NCBI GenBank assembly: GCA_022180565.1
Contig: BQML01000015.1
Coordinates: forward strand, 1-58,389
Reading direction: 5' to 3'
Length of the DNA: 58,389 nt
Origin: Bacteroidia bacterium
GTDB lineage: Bacteria > Bacteroidota > Ignavibacteria > UBA10030
Each line of letters opens with the position of its first letter. The first letter of the stretch is position 1. The notes beneath the pieces were generated by a model. That model saw only the letters and a list, made by a program, of their open reading frames with translations, ran no database searches and was not told the DNA's origin. Below, piece by piece: positions 16,560 through 24,924 of this stretch. Made by a program: the position numbers and the translations under genes.

Positions 16560-17717
16560 TCAGAGGGCGGAATGCTTGATCTCGCCTTCCAGTACCGTCA
16601 TCTTCACGCCGAAGTCCTGATCAAGGACGACGAGGTCGGCGTCTTTGCCAACAGCCAGGATTCCTTTGCGGTGGGAAATGCCGAGGACTTTTGCTCCGTT
16701 GAAGCTGGCCATGCGGAGAGCACTCGGGACCGGAACATCAACCTGACGGACCATTGTTTTGACCGCCTCTTCCATTGTGAGCGTACTGCCGGCCAGAGTG
16801 CCGTCAGCAAGGTACGCGCGCTTCTGCCGGACGGTGATCTTCTGGTCCATGAAGGAGTATTCTCCGTCGGGCATACCGCTTGCTCTGATTGCGTCAGTAA
16901 TCAGGACAATTCCCCCCTCCCCCTTAACGTTGTACAGCAGTTTCATGACGGCCGGGTGGACATGGATACCGTCGGCAATAAGTTCGATCTTCAACTCGTT
17001 ATGCAGGAGAGCGCCGAGAACCACCCCTGGCTCCCGGTGATGGAACGGTCTCATGGCGTTGAACATGTGCGTCACATGAGCCGCTCCGTTGTCAATGGCA
17101 TTGAGGACATCGTGATACGTGGCAGCGGAATGTCCGATGGACAGGACGACCCCATGCCGCGCCGCCGCCCGCATGATCTGCTCCACGCCCTCGAGCTCGG
17201 GGGCAATTGTCATGAGCCTTACGGTTCCACGGCTGGCAGAATACAATCGCTCCCATGCTTCAAGGTCCGGTTTCCAAATGTATTCGGCCTTCATTGCTCC
17301 ATGGAGGGCGCTGTTGATGAAAGGGCCTTCCAGATGAATGCCCCAGACATTCGATCTCTTCCGGAGGACAAAATCCGCCACCCGGCGCACATCCGCCATC
17401 AATGCGTCCTCGGGTTTGCTATAAAGTGCCGCGAGCAGGCCCGTGGTTCCGTGTCGAAGGTAAAAATGGGAAATCTCCTCAACTGCGGTGTCGTTGGGAT
17501 CTGCAAAGCCGTGTCCCCCGCCTCCATGTACCAGGAGGTCAATGAAACCCGGGGCAAGCCACATGCCCCCGAGATCGACCCTCTTCACTCCGGCCGGTAT
17601 AGCGACATCGGCAAATTCACCGATAGCGGCGATGGTTGATCCTTCCGTAACAAGAGTACCGTGTGCGATGATGCGAAAGGGGGTGATAATTCGGGCGTTG
17701 GTGAACGCGAGGTCCAT
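16560..17717 (-). CDS. nagA: N-acetylglucosamine-6-phosphate deacetylase
   Basis: The 385-residue amidohydrolase shows the NagA motifs: APGFIDLLVHGGGG near the N-terminus, the metal ligand Glu in HLEGPFIN, IGHSAATY, THMFNAMRPFHHREPG and the catalytic Asp in ITDAI. It removes acetate from GlcNAc-6-phosphate during amino-sugar recycling. Its ATG shares one base with the rpe stop (TAATG), so the two are translationally coupled. No nagB lies beside it. Confidence 0.94.
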   Translation of the reverse strand: MDLAFTNARIITPFRIIAHGTLVTEGSTIAAIGEFADVAIPAGVKRVDLGGMWLAPGFIDLLVHGGGGHGFADPNDTAVEEISHFYLRHGTTGLLAALYSKPEDALMADVRRVADFVLRKRSNVWGIHLEGPFINSALHGAMKAEYIWKPDLEAWERLYSASRGTVRLMTIAPELEGVEQIMRAAARHGVVLSIGHSAATYHDVLNAIDNGAAHVTHMFNAMRPFHHREPGVVLGALLHNELKIELIADGIHVHPAVMKLLYNVKGEGGIVLITDAIRASGMPDGEYSFMDQKITVRQKRAYLADGTLAGSTLTMEEAVKTMVRQVDVPVPSALRMASFNGAKVLGISHRKGILAVGKDADLVVLDQDFGVKMTVLEGEIKHSAL

Positions 17718-18391
17718 TAACGGATTTGCGGCGAAGAAAGAGCTGTGAGCAGTCTCTGAACAGCCTTTCCGGGATCGGATTCCCGGAAGATGGACGTGCC
17801 GGCAACAAGGACATCCGCCCCGGCCCTGACAGCGTTCGGGGCGGTCAACGGATCGATCCCTCCGTCAACCTCCAGGAAGATGTGTCGCTTCGTCGAGGCA
17901 ATCATTTCACGGCACTCTTTAATTTTGTCGATCGACCGCTCGATGAACTTCTGTCCTCCAAACCCCGGGTTGACCGTCATGATGAGGACAAGGTCCACAT
18001 CGCCCAGAATGTCCGTGAGAGTTGACAGAGGTGTTGCAGGATTGAGGGCCACGCCCGCCTTGGCTCCCAGTTCATGGATTCGGGCGATTGTCCTGTGGAG
18101 GTGACGACAGGCCTCCTGGTGAACGGTGATCATGTCGCTCCCTGCCTCTCGGAATGCCTCGAGTGAGAGATCGGGATTCTCGATCATGAGATGGGTATCG
18201 AGAAAGAGGTCGGTTCCTTTTCGCACGGACGAGATGACCGGGGGGCCAAAACTGATGTTGGGCACAAAGTGGCCGTCCATGACATCGAGGTGAAGCCACT
18301 GTACCCCGGCGTCTTTCACGGCCTTGATCTGGCTGTCGAGGCGGCGGAAATCTGCCGCAAGAAGAGAGGGTGCTATCGTGAGTGTTTGCAT
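17717..18391 (-). CDS. rpe: Ribulose-phosphate 3-epimerase
   Basis: The 224-residue TIM-barrel protein has APSLLAADF at the start, WLHLDVMDGHFVPN, the NPGFGGQKFI loop and LEVDGGI, all typical of Rpe. It interconverts ribulose-5-phosphate and xylulose-5-phosphate in the pentose-phosphate pathway. It follows the PASTA gene by 8 nt and overlaps nagA by one base. Length and motifs are complete. Confidence 0.96.
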   Translation of the reverse strand: MQTLTIAPSLLAADFRRLDSQIKAVKDAGVQWLHLDVMDGHFVPNISFGPPVISSVRKGTDLFLDTHLMIENPDLSLEAFREAGSDMITVHQEACRHLHRTIARIHELGAKAGVALNPATPLSTLTDILGDVDLVLIMTVNPGFGGQKFIERSIDKIKECREMIASTKRHIFLEVDGGIDPLTAPNAVRAGADVLVAGTSIFRESDPGKAVQRLLTALSSPQIR

Positions 18392-18399
18392 GGATCCGG

Positions 18400-19164
18400 T
18401 CAGTTTTCCAGCGGCGGTGTATCGGCCCGCCGTGTTACAAACAGTTGAATTGGTTCTCCCCGTGCGGCGAAGTTTCCCTCCCGCGGGTATTGGTCAATGA
18501 CCGTATTGGGGAGAATGTCGTTGTTCACCTGATAGGTCACGTTGCCAACAGTGAAGCCCGCCTGAAGGATGAGTCGCTCGGCATCCGTCAGGCTCTTTCG
18601 GATCACATTAGGAACGGGCAATCGGTCGGCGCTTGGCCCCTGGCTTACCACGAGCGAGACAGAAGTCCCACTTCGGACAGTCGTTCCTGCCGGGATGGAT
18701 TGCCCCATGACAGTGTTTTCTGGAAACTGGGTCGATACCTCGTAGGTCATTTCTCCGATTTTCAGGCCGGCCTGCTCGAGGGCCAGACGAGCGTCACGGA
18801 TGGATCGTCCCCTGAGGGCCGGAACCGCGGCCGGGGTTTCGCCACCACTGAGCGTAAGGTAGACACCCCGTCCGTACTTGACTTCCGCCCCTGCGGGGGG
18901 CGTTTGCAGGGAGACTGTTCCTTCCGGATGGAGCTTGTCGGGCCTGATTTCGGCTACCTTGGGCTTCAGGCCGGCGGCCTCGAGTTTCTGGATTGCGGCT
19001 TCTTCCGCAAGCCCCACGACATCGGGAACGTACGTCGTTTCGTCTTGTTGAACATAGCGCGGCATGACAATGTCATCCAGGATGAAGAACATTGCCACGG
19101 CGATAAGGAGAATGAGGGAAGACCGCTTAACAAAGGAGAGAAATCTGCCGGGGGTCGTTGCCAT
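18400..19164 (-). CDS. Membrane-anchored protein with three PASTA domains
   Basis: The 254-residue protein has one N-terminal membrane helix (about 16-30) followed by three PASTA-type repeats (about 44-110, 112-177 and 182-247), each with the hallmark VPxVxG / AxxxLxxAGL / G-V-x-x-Q-x-P pattern (VPDVVGLAEEA, VPALRGRSIRDA, VPNVIRKSLTDA). PASTA domains bind cell-wall muropeptides or act as spacers. There is no kinase or penicillin-binding domain, so this is a stand-alone PASTA protein outside the cytoplasmic membrane. It heads the PASTA-rpe-nagA run. The ATG is only 8 nt after a good -10 box. Confidence 0.9.
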   Translation of the reverse strand: MATTPGRFLSFVKRSSLILLIAVAMFFILDDIVMPRYVQQDETTYVPDVVGLAEEAAIQKLEAAGLKPKVAEIRPDKLHPEGTVSLQTPPAGAEVKYGRGVYLTLSGGETPAAVPALRGRSIRDARLALEQAGLKIGEMTYEVSTQFPENTVMGQSIPAGTTVRSGTSVSLVVSQGPSADRLPVPNVIRKSLTDAERLILQAGFTVGNVTYQVNNDILPNTVIDQYPREGNFAARGEPIQLFVTRRADTPPLEN

Positions 19165-19172
19165 CGATCCCC

Positions 19173-19201
19173 AATATAGACAAACCTTCCTAGAGTTTCA
19201 A
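19173..19201 (-). promoter_or_regulatory. Putative promoter of the PASTA-rpe-nagA operon
   Basis: Minus strand: TTGAAA (19196-19201), 17 bp spacer, TATATT (19173-19178). The -10 box ends 8 nt before the ATG at 19164, predicting a leaderless or one-to-two-base leader mRNA. Confidence 0.6.
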
Positions 19202-19214
19202 CAATTCGACTTCA

Positions 19215-19243
19215 TTGCGGGAAGCTGGTTTGTTTCGTATCAT
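19215..19243 (+). promoter_or_regulatory. Putative promoter of the radical SAM/methyltransferase cluster
   Basis: Plus strand: TTGCGG (19215-19220), 17 bp spacer, TATCAT (19238-19243). It would start transcription near 19250, 13 nt before the first gene of the cluster. The same TTGCGG -35 occurs before bshC. It is divergent from the PASTA operon promoter; the two -35 boxes are about 14 nt apart. Confidence 0.5.
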
Positions 19244-19262
19244 TGAACCCTAGCCTTGATCC

Positions 19263-20219
19263 ATGACGCCGATTCAGCTCCTTCTCTCGGGGGCCACTGC
19301 CCTGCAAAGAGACATTCTGAGCGCCCTGCTCTACTTCGATATTTTTGGCCATCCTCTTTCCTCCGCTGAGCTGTACCGCTTCCTTCCCTCCAATTCGACT
19401 TCTCAGGACCAGGTTGCCGAGGCCTGCCGCAGACCACCGCTTTCCCACCTGCTCCGGGAAAAGGACGGCTTGTTCTGCCTGGCGAACTCTGCCGCACAGT
19501 CGGACCCGTTTCTCCGACGCCGCATGAACGAACGCAGGGCCCGGAAGTTTCTGACGATCGCGCGCACCGTGACAGTTCTCTTTCGCTGTATCCCCTTCGT
19601 GCGTGGTGTGATGATTTCCGGCGAACTCTCCAAAGGTGTGTTGTCGGCCGATGGCGATATCGATTACGTTATCATTACCGCCCCCCGGCGCCTCTGGGTG
19701 AGCAGGACGCTTTGCATTGCCTTCAAGAAGCTGTTCCTCTTCAACAGCAAGAAATTTTTTTGTGTCAACCATTTTGTTTCCGAAGATAATCTCCCCGTCG
19801 AGGAACACAATGTCTATACGGCGCTTGAGCTCATAACGCTCCGTCCGCTCCACAATTCGAAATTGCATCAAAAGTACCTCTCTGCAAATTCGTGGGTTCA
19901 TGCGTGGTTTCCCAACGCCGGTGTTGCCGAGTCCATCGGTTCTTCGTCCGGTTCCCAAAACATTCTGCAACTGATGGCCGAAATCCCCTTCCGCGGGCGG
20001 CTGGGCGATCTACTCGACCGGCGCCTTCTGGAATTCTGGAAACGTGTCTGGGACCGACGGTATCCCCACCTTTCTCCCGACCAGCGTCGCCGTCTCTTTC
20101 GCTCCGAGAAGGGAATCTCCACGGCCTATGCAGGTGATTTTTTGACAAGGATTCTCCTTGAATACGAGAAGCGGTTGAAGCATTATGGCCTCGGTCAGCG
20201 GAACGGTGCGCATGATTGA
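19263..20219 (+). CDS. Nucleotidyltransferase-fold protein, first gene of the biosynthetic cluster
   Basis: The 318-residue protein has an N-terminal segment LLYFDIFGHPLSSAELYRFL (about 22-41), which looks like a winged-helix start. It is followed by a nucleotidyltransferase core SGELSKGVLSADGDIDYVII (about 120-139) with the GxxSxG-like turn and the Asp-x-Asp metal pair (DGDID). The rest is helical and basic. Members of the Pol-beta-like nucleotidyltransferase superfamily transfer a nucleotide to sugars, antibiotics, RNA or proteins; which applies is unknown. The stop overlaps the start of the next gene by 8 nt. Its place at the head of a modification cluster suggests it activates or tags the substrate, which is inference. 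Confidence 0.65.
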   Translation: MTPIQLLLSGATALQRDILSALLYFDIFGHPLSSAELYRFLPSNSTSQDQVAEACRRPPLSHLLREKDGLFCLANSAAQSDPFLRRRMNERRARKFLTIARTVTVLFRCIPFVRGVMISGELSKGVLSADGDIDYVIITAPRRLWVSRTLCIAFKKLFLFNSKKFFCVNHFVSEDNLPVEEHNVYTALELITLRPLHNSKLHQKYLSANSWVHAWFPNAGVAESIGSSSGSQNILQLMAEIPFRGRLGDLLDRRLLEFWKRVWDRRYPHLSPDQRRRLFRSEKGISTAYAGDFLTRILLEYEKRLKHYGLGQRNGAHD

Positions 20220-21774
20220 TGTCCTCTTCACCCATTCGTATTTTGCGCGTTTCGATCCAAAGGAATGGAAAGCGCGCATGCCCTATCCGCCTCTCGGCAC
20301 CATCACGGCGGCCGGGTTCCTGAGAACCAAAGGCTGGTCTGTCGCCCTGCATGACGTGATGTTTTCGGAAAACGAATCGGACATTCTTCCGGCGCTGAGG
20401 CAATTCGATCCACGGATGGTCGTACTGTACGACGACGGGTTCAATTATCTGACCAAGATGTGTTTGACGCGAATGCGGGAAGCCGCGTTTCGTCTCATCG
20501 AGCATGCAAAGCGGCATGGCAGTATTGTCGCGGTTTTCAGCTCTGACGCTGCGGACAGATTCGAAGAATACCTTTCCCGCGGGGCAGACTACATCCTCTG
20601 CGGAGAAGCAGAGGAAACGCTCGAAGAGCTGTGCCGCGCCGTGTTGGGTTCTGGAGATACTCTTGCCCGCCGATCTTCATCCTCCGAATCCGACTTCGGT
20701 GGGCGTAGCGGAACCTCCGACACAGGCGCAGGCGGCAGTGCAGAGGTCCTTGCCGCCATTCCCGGCTTGGCTTTTACGGCGCCGGACGGGAAGGTCCGGA
20801 AGACAGGACGACGGATTCCGCTGAAAGATCTGGATATCCTCCCGATTCCCGCCTGGGACCTTGTGGACATGGAGAAATACCGCTCCGTCTGGCACCGGCA
20901 CCATGGATACTTCTCGCTGAACATTTCGACGACGCGCGGATGCCCCTTTCACTGCAATTGGTGTGCGAAGCCTCTCTATGGCCAAGTGTACCATTCCCGA
21001 TCCCCGCGCCATGTGATCGAAGAAATGAAACATCTGAAAGCGAACTTTTCCCCGGACCATCTTTGGATCACGGACGACATTTTCGGTTTGAAGCCCGGCT
21101 GGATACGGGAGTTTGCAGAATTAATCCGGAGCGAAAATGCGATGATCCCGTACAAGTGCCTTTCGCGGGTGGACTTGTTGCTGAACGATGAGACGGCGAA
21201 GCACCTCAAGGATTCCGGCTGTAAGACGGTTTGGGTTGGAGCGGAATCGGGATCGCAGAGGATCCTCGACGCGATGGACAAGGGGACGAGCGTGGAAGAG
21301 ATCCGGAGCGCCACTCGCCTGCTTCGGGAACACGGCATACAGGTCGGATTCTTCCTTCAGTTCGGCTATCCCGGCGAGACACGGGAAGACATCGACAAGA
21401 CCCTTGAAATGGTGCGGGTGTGTCAACCGGACGAGATCGGGGTCTCAGTCTCGTACCCCCTGCCTGGTACGCTGTTCTATGAGCGCGTCAGAGCGGAGAT
21501 GGAGCGGAAGCAGAATTGGGAGACCAGCGATGATTTCGATCCGATGTTTCGGGCGACGTATTCTCGGGAGTACTATCGGCGCCTCCATACGGTGATTCAC
21601 AAGCGCTTTCGGATCTGGAGGGGTTTAAGAACGTTGAAACGGGTGACGGCCGATCCAAAATCCCTGGACCATTCTTCGATCCGCGCACTCGCCTCCATGG
21701 TCGTCCAGAGTATGACCCTTCCCCATCACCTCCGAGGGCTTCGCCGGCTTGAGCGATCGAAGTCACATGGGTAA
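20212..21774 (+). CDS. B12-binding-type radical SAM protein (first of two)
   Basis: From ATG 20212 the protein has 520 residues. The N-terminal half (about 1-150) has the Rossmann-like layout of cobalamin-binding domains in class B radical SAM enzymes (MIDVLFTH..., YPPLGTITAAGFL, ILCGEAEETL). The radical SAM core holds the iron-sulfur cysteines 244, 248 and 251 (CPFHCNWC). GFFLQFGYPGET and the VGAESGS motif are also typical. Such proteins often methylate unreactive carbons, but other radical reactions occur. A Ser/Gly-rich insert (about 153-179) between the domains is unusual. ATG 20185 is possible but lies further inside the previous gene. Overlaps: 8 nt with the gene before and 8 nt with the one after. 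Confidence 0.85.
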   Translation: MIDVLFTHSYFARFDPKEWKARMPYPPLGTITAAGFLRTKGWSVALHDVMFSENESDILPALRQFDPRMVVLYDDGFNYLTKMCLTRMREAAFRLIEHAKRHGSIVAVFSSDAADRFEEYLSRGADYILCGEAEETLEELCRAVLGSGDTLARRSSSSESDFGGRSGTSDTGAGGSAEVLAAIPGLAFTAPDGKVRKTGRRIPLKDLDILPIPAWDLVDMEKYRSVWHRHHGYFSLNISTTRGCPFHCNWCAKPLYGQVYHSRSPRHVIEEMKHLKANFSPDHLWITDDIFGLKPGWIREFAELIRSENAMIPYKCLSRVDLLLNDETAKHLKDSGCKTVWVGAESGSQRILDAMDKGTSVEEIRSATRLLREHGIQVGFFLQFGYPGETREDIDKTLEMVRVCQPDEIGVSVSYPLPGTLFYERVRAEMERKQNWETSDDFDPMFRATYSREYYRRLHTVIHKRFRIWRGLRTLKRVTADPKSLDHSSIRALASMVVQSMTLPHHLRGLRRLERSKSHG

Positions 21775-23452
21775 GTCCGAAACACGATATGGCGACGTGA
21801 GAGCGGCATTCACGGAGATTGCCCCTGACTTTGAGAATTCTTTCGAGAATCCAACGACCGCCGGATTCCGGGAAGAGGTTTACCGAGTCGTCACGGCGTT
21901 GATTCGTCCGGGGGATTCCGTTCTTGATATCAATTGCGGCACCGGGATCGATGCAAACGCCCTGGCACACCGCGGGTTCAAGGTCACGGGTGTCGACATT
22001 TCCCCCGGAATGCTGCGCGAGGCGGCGAAAAAAGCGGCCCGTCGTCCGAACCTTAGCCTGGAATTCCTCGAATCGTCGTTTGACGATCTGTCGGCGGTGT
22101 CCGGGCGGACGTTCGATCTTGTCCTCTCGAACTTCGGAGGAGTGAACTGCACGGACGTTCCTGGGAGGGTGTTCGAACAAGTCGCAGGCGTGACGAAACC
22201 GGGCGGCTACTTTCTTGCGGTCATCATGCCGAGGGTTTCCCTCTGGGAGATCATAGCAGGCTTGACCCGTTTCGACCTCCGGAGTGCATTCCGGAGAATG
22301 CGGAAGTCGGCGCCTTCGACCGGCTTTGGCGGACACACGTTTCAGGTACACTATTTTTCCCTGAGAGCGCTCCTTCGGGAAGCGTCGCAGTGGTTCACGA
22401 CACGATGGATTCGGGGCGTGTGGATTCTGAGTCCGCCTCCCCATGCCGAATCATTTCGACGCCGGCTTCCCGGCCTCTCGTCATTTCTGGCGCGCATCGA
22501 ACGGAGGATCGCAAAATTGCCCATCTTCCGCGCGTTGGGCGACCATGTCATGATCCTGTTCCAGAGAGCTCCGAAAGATGGGAGCAAAGAGCCCCCCATT
22601 CCTTTCAGCCAAAAAACCGCTCCGTGGACCGAAATGGTTTCGGCAGAATGCCGACGGCTTGCCGCCGGGATGACCGTCTGGAACGGCGATCCTGAATTCA
22701 GCCGTATGCTCGAGGGAAAACGAGTTGTCATTGCGGGGCCCGCAAGAACCCTGGCCGGAAAGGGTCTGGGAGGGCTCATTGATTCCTTCGACCTCGTCGT
22801 TCGCTTGAACGAATCCGTTGAATGGATTATCGGGAACCCGGCCGCTCGCCAAGACTACGGTTCGCGAACGGACATCCTGTATTGTAATCAGTCGATTCTC
22901 AGGAGATCCTTCCTGGAGAACACGCAACACGGTGATCTCTGGTCGCTTTGCAGATCCGGAACATTGCGCTATATTGTATGTACGAACAATAGTCTCGACT
23001 TCGACGGACAGGGCGCTCCGTCGAAGACATGCGTACGTGCAGACAACGACATCATTCACACGGTTCAGGCCGCCCTTCGGTCCGCAGGTGTCTCCACCCG
23101 GTTGCGTGTGGTGCGATCTGCCAGCGAATGGTCCATGCGAATGCTGAGGGGACACTGGGGCAGAACAGGATTCATTGCTATTGCGGATCTTCTTGGATTT
23201 CCCATCGCTCATCTGATGGTGACCGGAATGACCTTCTACCATGGGGGCGGGCATATTCTTGCAGAAGGGCATGGACTCCATCCTCTAGGGAACAGGAACG
23301 GGACGATTGCCGGGGGACCCGGTGGCTCGGGACACAACTCGTTTCTGGAGGCGGAGGTATTTCGCGAGCTCCAAGCTACTTTTTCCGGCCGGATCTCGGT
23401 TGATGAGGCCCTTTCCGGGATCATGGCGATGGTATCGACTGGGAGTCGGTGA
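21767..23452 (+). CDS. Methyltransferase fused to a sialyltransferase (GT29)-like domain
   Basis: The 561-residue chain joins two enzymes. Residues about 1-265 are a class I SAM-dependent methyltransferase (VLDINCGTG at 52-60, then VTGVDISPGML). Residues about 315-561 carry a pattern strikingly like the sialylmotifs of GT29 sialyltransferases. An L-motif-like segment (VVIAGPARTLAGKGLGG then DLVVRLN, 320-348) matches the usual VVGN-S-G...G-x-x-I-D..VxRxN. An S-motif-like segment starts GRTGFIAIADLLG at 465, compare PSTG. A H-x4-E at 523-528 (HNSFLE) matches motif VS. Cys pairing between L and S motifs is absent, as expected in a cytoplasmic protein. The donor sugar is unknown; no CMP-sialate synthase is nearby. 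A TTG start at 21749 is less likely. The stop overlaps the next ATG by one base. Confidence 0.72.
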   Translation: MGKSETRYGDVRAAFTEIAPDFENSFENPTTAGFREEVYRVVTALIRPGDSVLDINCGTGIDANALAHRGFKVTGVDISPGMLREAAKKAARRPNLSLEFLESSFDDLSAVSGRTFDLVLSNFGGVNCTDVPGRVFEQVAGVTKPGGYFLAVIMPRVSLWEIIAGLTRFDLRSAFRRMRKSAPSTGFGGHTFQVHYFSLRALLREASQWFTTRWIRGVWILSPPPHAESFRRRLPGLSSFLARIERRIAKLPIFRALGDHVMILFQRAPKDGSKEPPIPFSQKTAPWTEMVSAECRRLAAGMTVWNGDPEFSRMLEGKRVVIAGPARTLAGKGLGGLIDSFDLVVRLNESVEWIIGNPAARQDYGSRTDILYCNQSILRRSFLENTQHGDLWSLCRSGTLRYIVCTNNSLDFDGQGAPSKTCVRADNDIIHTVQAALRSAGVSTRLRVVRSASEWSMRMLRGHWGRTGFIAIADLLGFPIAHLMVTGMTFYHGGGHILAEGHGLHPLGNRNGTIAGGPGGSGHNSFLEAEVFRELQATFSGRISVDEALSGIMAMVSTGSR

Positions 23453-24924
23453 TGATCGTGCTCCTGAATCCCACCAGCGCGCGGTGGAAGCACCGATTTC
23501 CCCTTTCTCTCATGTTCGTAGGGGCCGTACTAGAGGGTCGTTATCCGTACCGCATTCTTGATCAGAATATCAAGCCGGATGTGCTGGTTGAACTTGAGGC
23601 TCTTGCGGCGCGGGGTGTGATGAAGTATTTGGGAATCACGGTCATGCCGGGACCTCAGCTTCACCAGGCCATCCCGATTTCGAAACGTATCAAGGATCGA
23701 TTCCCTGGCGTCACGATCATTTGGGGCGGGTATTTTTCCACACTGCATGCGTCAACGGTCTTGAAATCCGGGTATGTTGACTTCGTGATCCTGGGCCCGG
23801 GAGAACATTCATTTTTGGAACTGATCCAGGCGCTGGAATCGGGATCGCCCCTAAGCCCCATTACCGGTCTGGGGTTCAGGGAAAATGGATCCGTCACTCT
23901 CACCGGCCGGCGTGCTCCGTCTGACCCCAATCAACTGCCATCCCTTCCTTATGACAGGATCGAGGGGGACAGGTATGTGGGCCGAACGTACCTGGGAAGC
24001 AGAACGGCGGCGTATTATTCCAGCGTGGGATGCCCCTTTTTGTGCGGCTTCTGCGCTGTCGCCAGTATCTACCGTGCACGCTGGCTTGCCCGAGAACCCG
24101 GTCTGATGCTTGAGGACATGTCGTTCCTTCAACAGAGATATGGGGTGAACGGAATCGAGTTTTTTGATGAAAACTTCTTCACTTCTGAGGCCAGAGCTCA
24201 AGAATTTTCCCGAGGAATGATCGGTCGCGGAATCTCCTGGTGGGCTGAAGGAAGACCCGACACGGTTCTGGAGTACTCAAATGAAACACTGAAAGCCATG
24301 CGTGACGGCGGCTGTCGGATGATCTTCTTCGGCGCAGAGTCTGCCTCCGCCGAGACGTTGGAGCAAATGAACAAAGGCGGAACTCAGACTCCGGAGACCG
24401 TGCTCCGCCTGGCTGAGCGGCTTCGCCCGTTCGGCATCATCCCTGAGTTCTCGTTTGTCTTCGGGAGCCCCTCGGACGATGTTGACGGGGAGTTTCGACG
24501 AAACATTGCTTTCATCCGCAAGCTGAAGCGAGTGAATCCTTCAGCCGAGATTATCCTCTACCTCTACGCCCCCGTGGTTTTCGAAGAATCCGAGCTGTAT
24601 CACATTGCGCAGGAGTATGGTTTCAGGTTCCCTGCCACGCTCGACGAATGGGCCAGCCCGCGATGGCAGACCTTCGACCTGCGCAAAACTCCCGTCATCC
24701 CCTGGTTAAGACCCAGGCACTACAGGCAATTCCGGAATTTCGAACGTGTTCTCCACGGATACTATCCCACCATCTCGGATCTTCGTCTGACGCGGTTCCG
24801 CCGCCGGGCGCTCCGCCTCGTCAGCTCCTGGCGTTATCATGCGTCTCTCTATACGCTGCCCATCGAAGTTCAGGCGCTTCAGAGAGCGTTTCGTTATCGA
24901 CAACCGGAGATCGAAGGCCTGTGA
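23452..24924 (+). CDS. B12-binding-type radical SAM protein (second)
   Basis: The 490-residue protein begins with a cobalamin-binding-like domain (about 1-155; MIVLLNPTSARW, LGITVMPGPQ, IWGGYFSTLH, ILGPGEHSFLELI). The radical SAM core follows, with cysteines 194, 198 and 201 (CPFLCGFC) and then FFDENFFTS, FFGAESAS and FSFVFGSPSDD. It is related in plan to the protein encoded at 20212 but clearly distinct in sequence. It has a C-terminal extension rich in Arg and aromatic residues. A methyl transfer to carbon is the most common role in this class, not proven here. The ATG overlaps the previous stop (TGATG), and its own stop overlaps a GTG start (GTGA). Confidence 0.87.
   Translation: MIVLLNPTSARWKHRFPLSLMFVGAVLEGRYPYRILDQNIKPDVLVELEALAARGVMKYLGITVMPGPQLHQAIPISKRIKDRFPGVTIIWGGYFSTLHASTVLKSGYVDFVILGPGEHSFLELIQALESGSPLSPITGLGFRENGSVTLTGRRAPSDPNQLPSLPYDRIEGDRYVGRTYLGSRTAAYYSSVGCPFLCGFCAVASIYRARWLAREPGLMLEDMSFLQQRYGVNGIEFFDENFFTSEARAQEFSRGMIGRGISWWAEGRPDTVLEYSNETLKAMRDGGCRMIFFGAESASAETLEQMNKGGTQTPETVLRLAERLRPFGIIPEFSFVFGSPSDDVDGEFRRNIAFIRKLKRVNPSAEIILYLYAPVVFEESELYHIAQEYGFRFPATLDEWASPRWQTFDLRKTPVIPWLRPRHYRQFRNFERVLHGYYPTISDLRLTRFRRRALRLVSSWRYHASLYTLPIEVQALQRAFRYRQPEIEGL

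Noticed and set aside
16536..17639. A 367-codon open frame on the plus strand
   Set aside because: Antisense shadow of nagA, which has complete catalytic motifs.
24648..24920. ATG-started N-terminal extension of the cluster methyltransferase
   Set aside because: It lies wholly inside the second radical SAM gene in another frame; the GTG at 24921 gives a normal-length methyltransferase and the 4 nt overlap typical of this operon.
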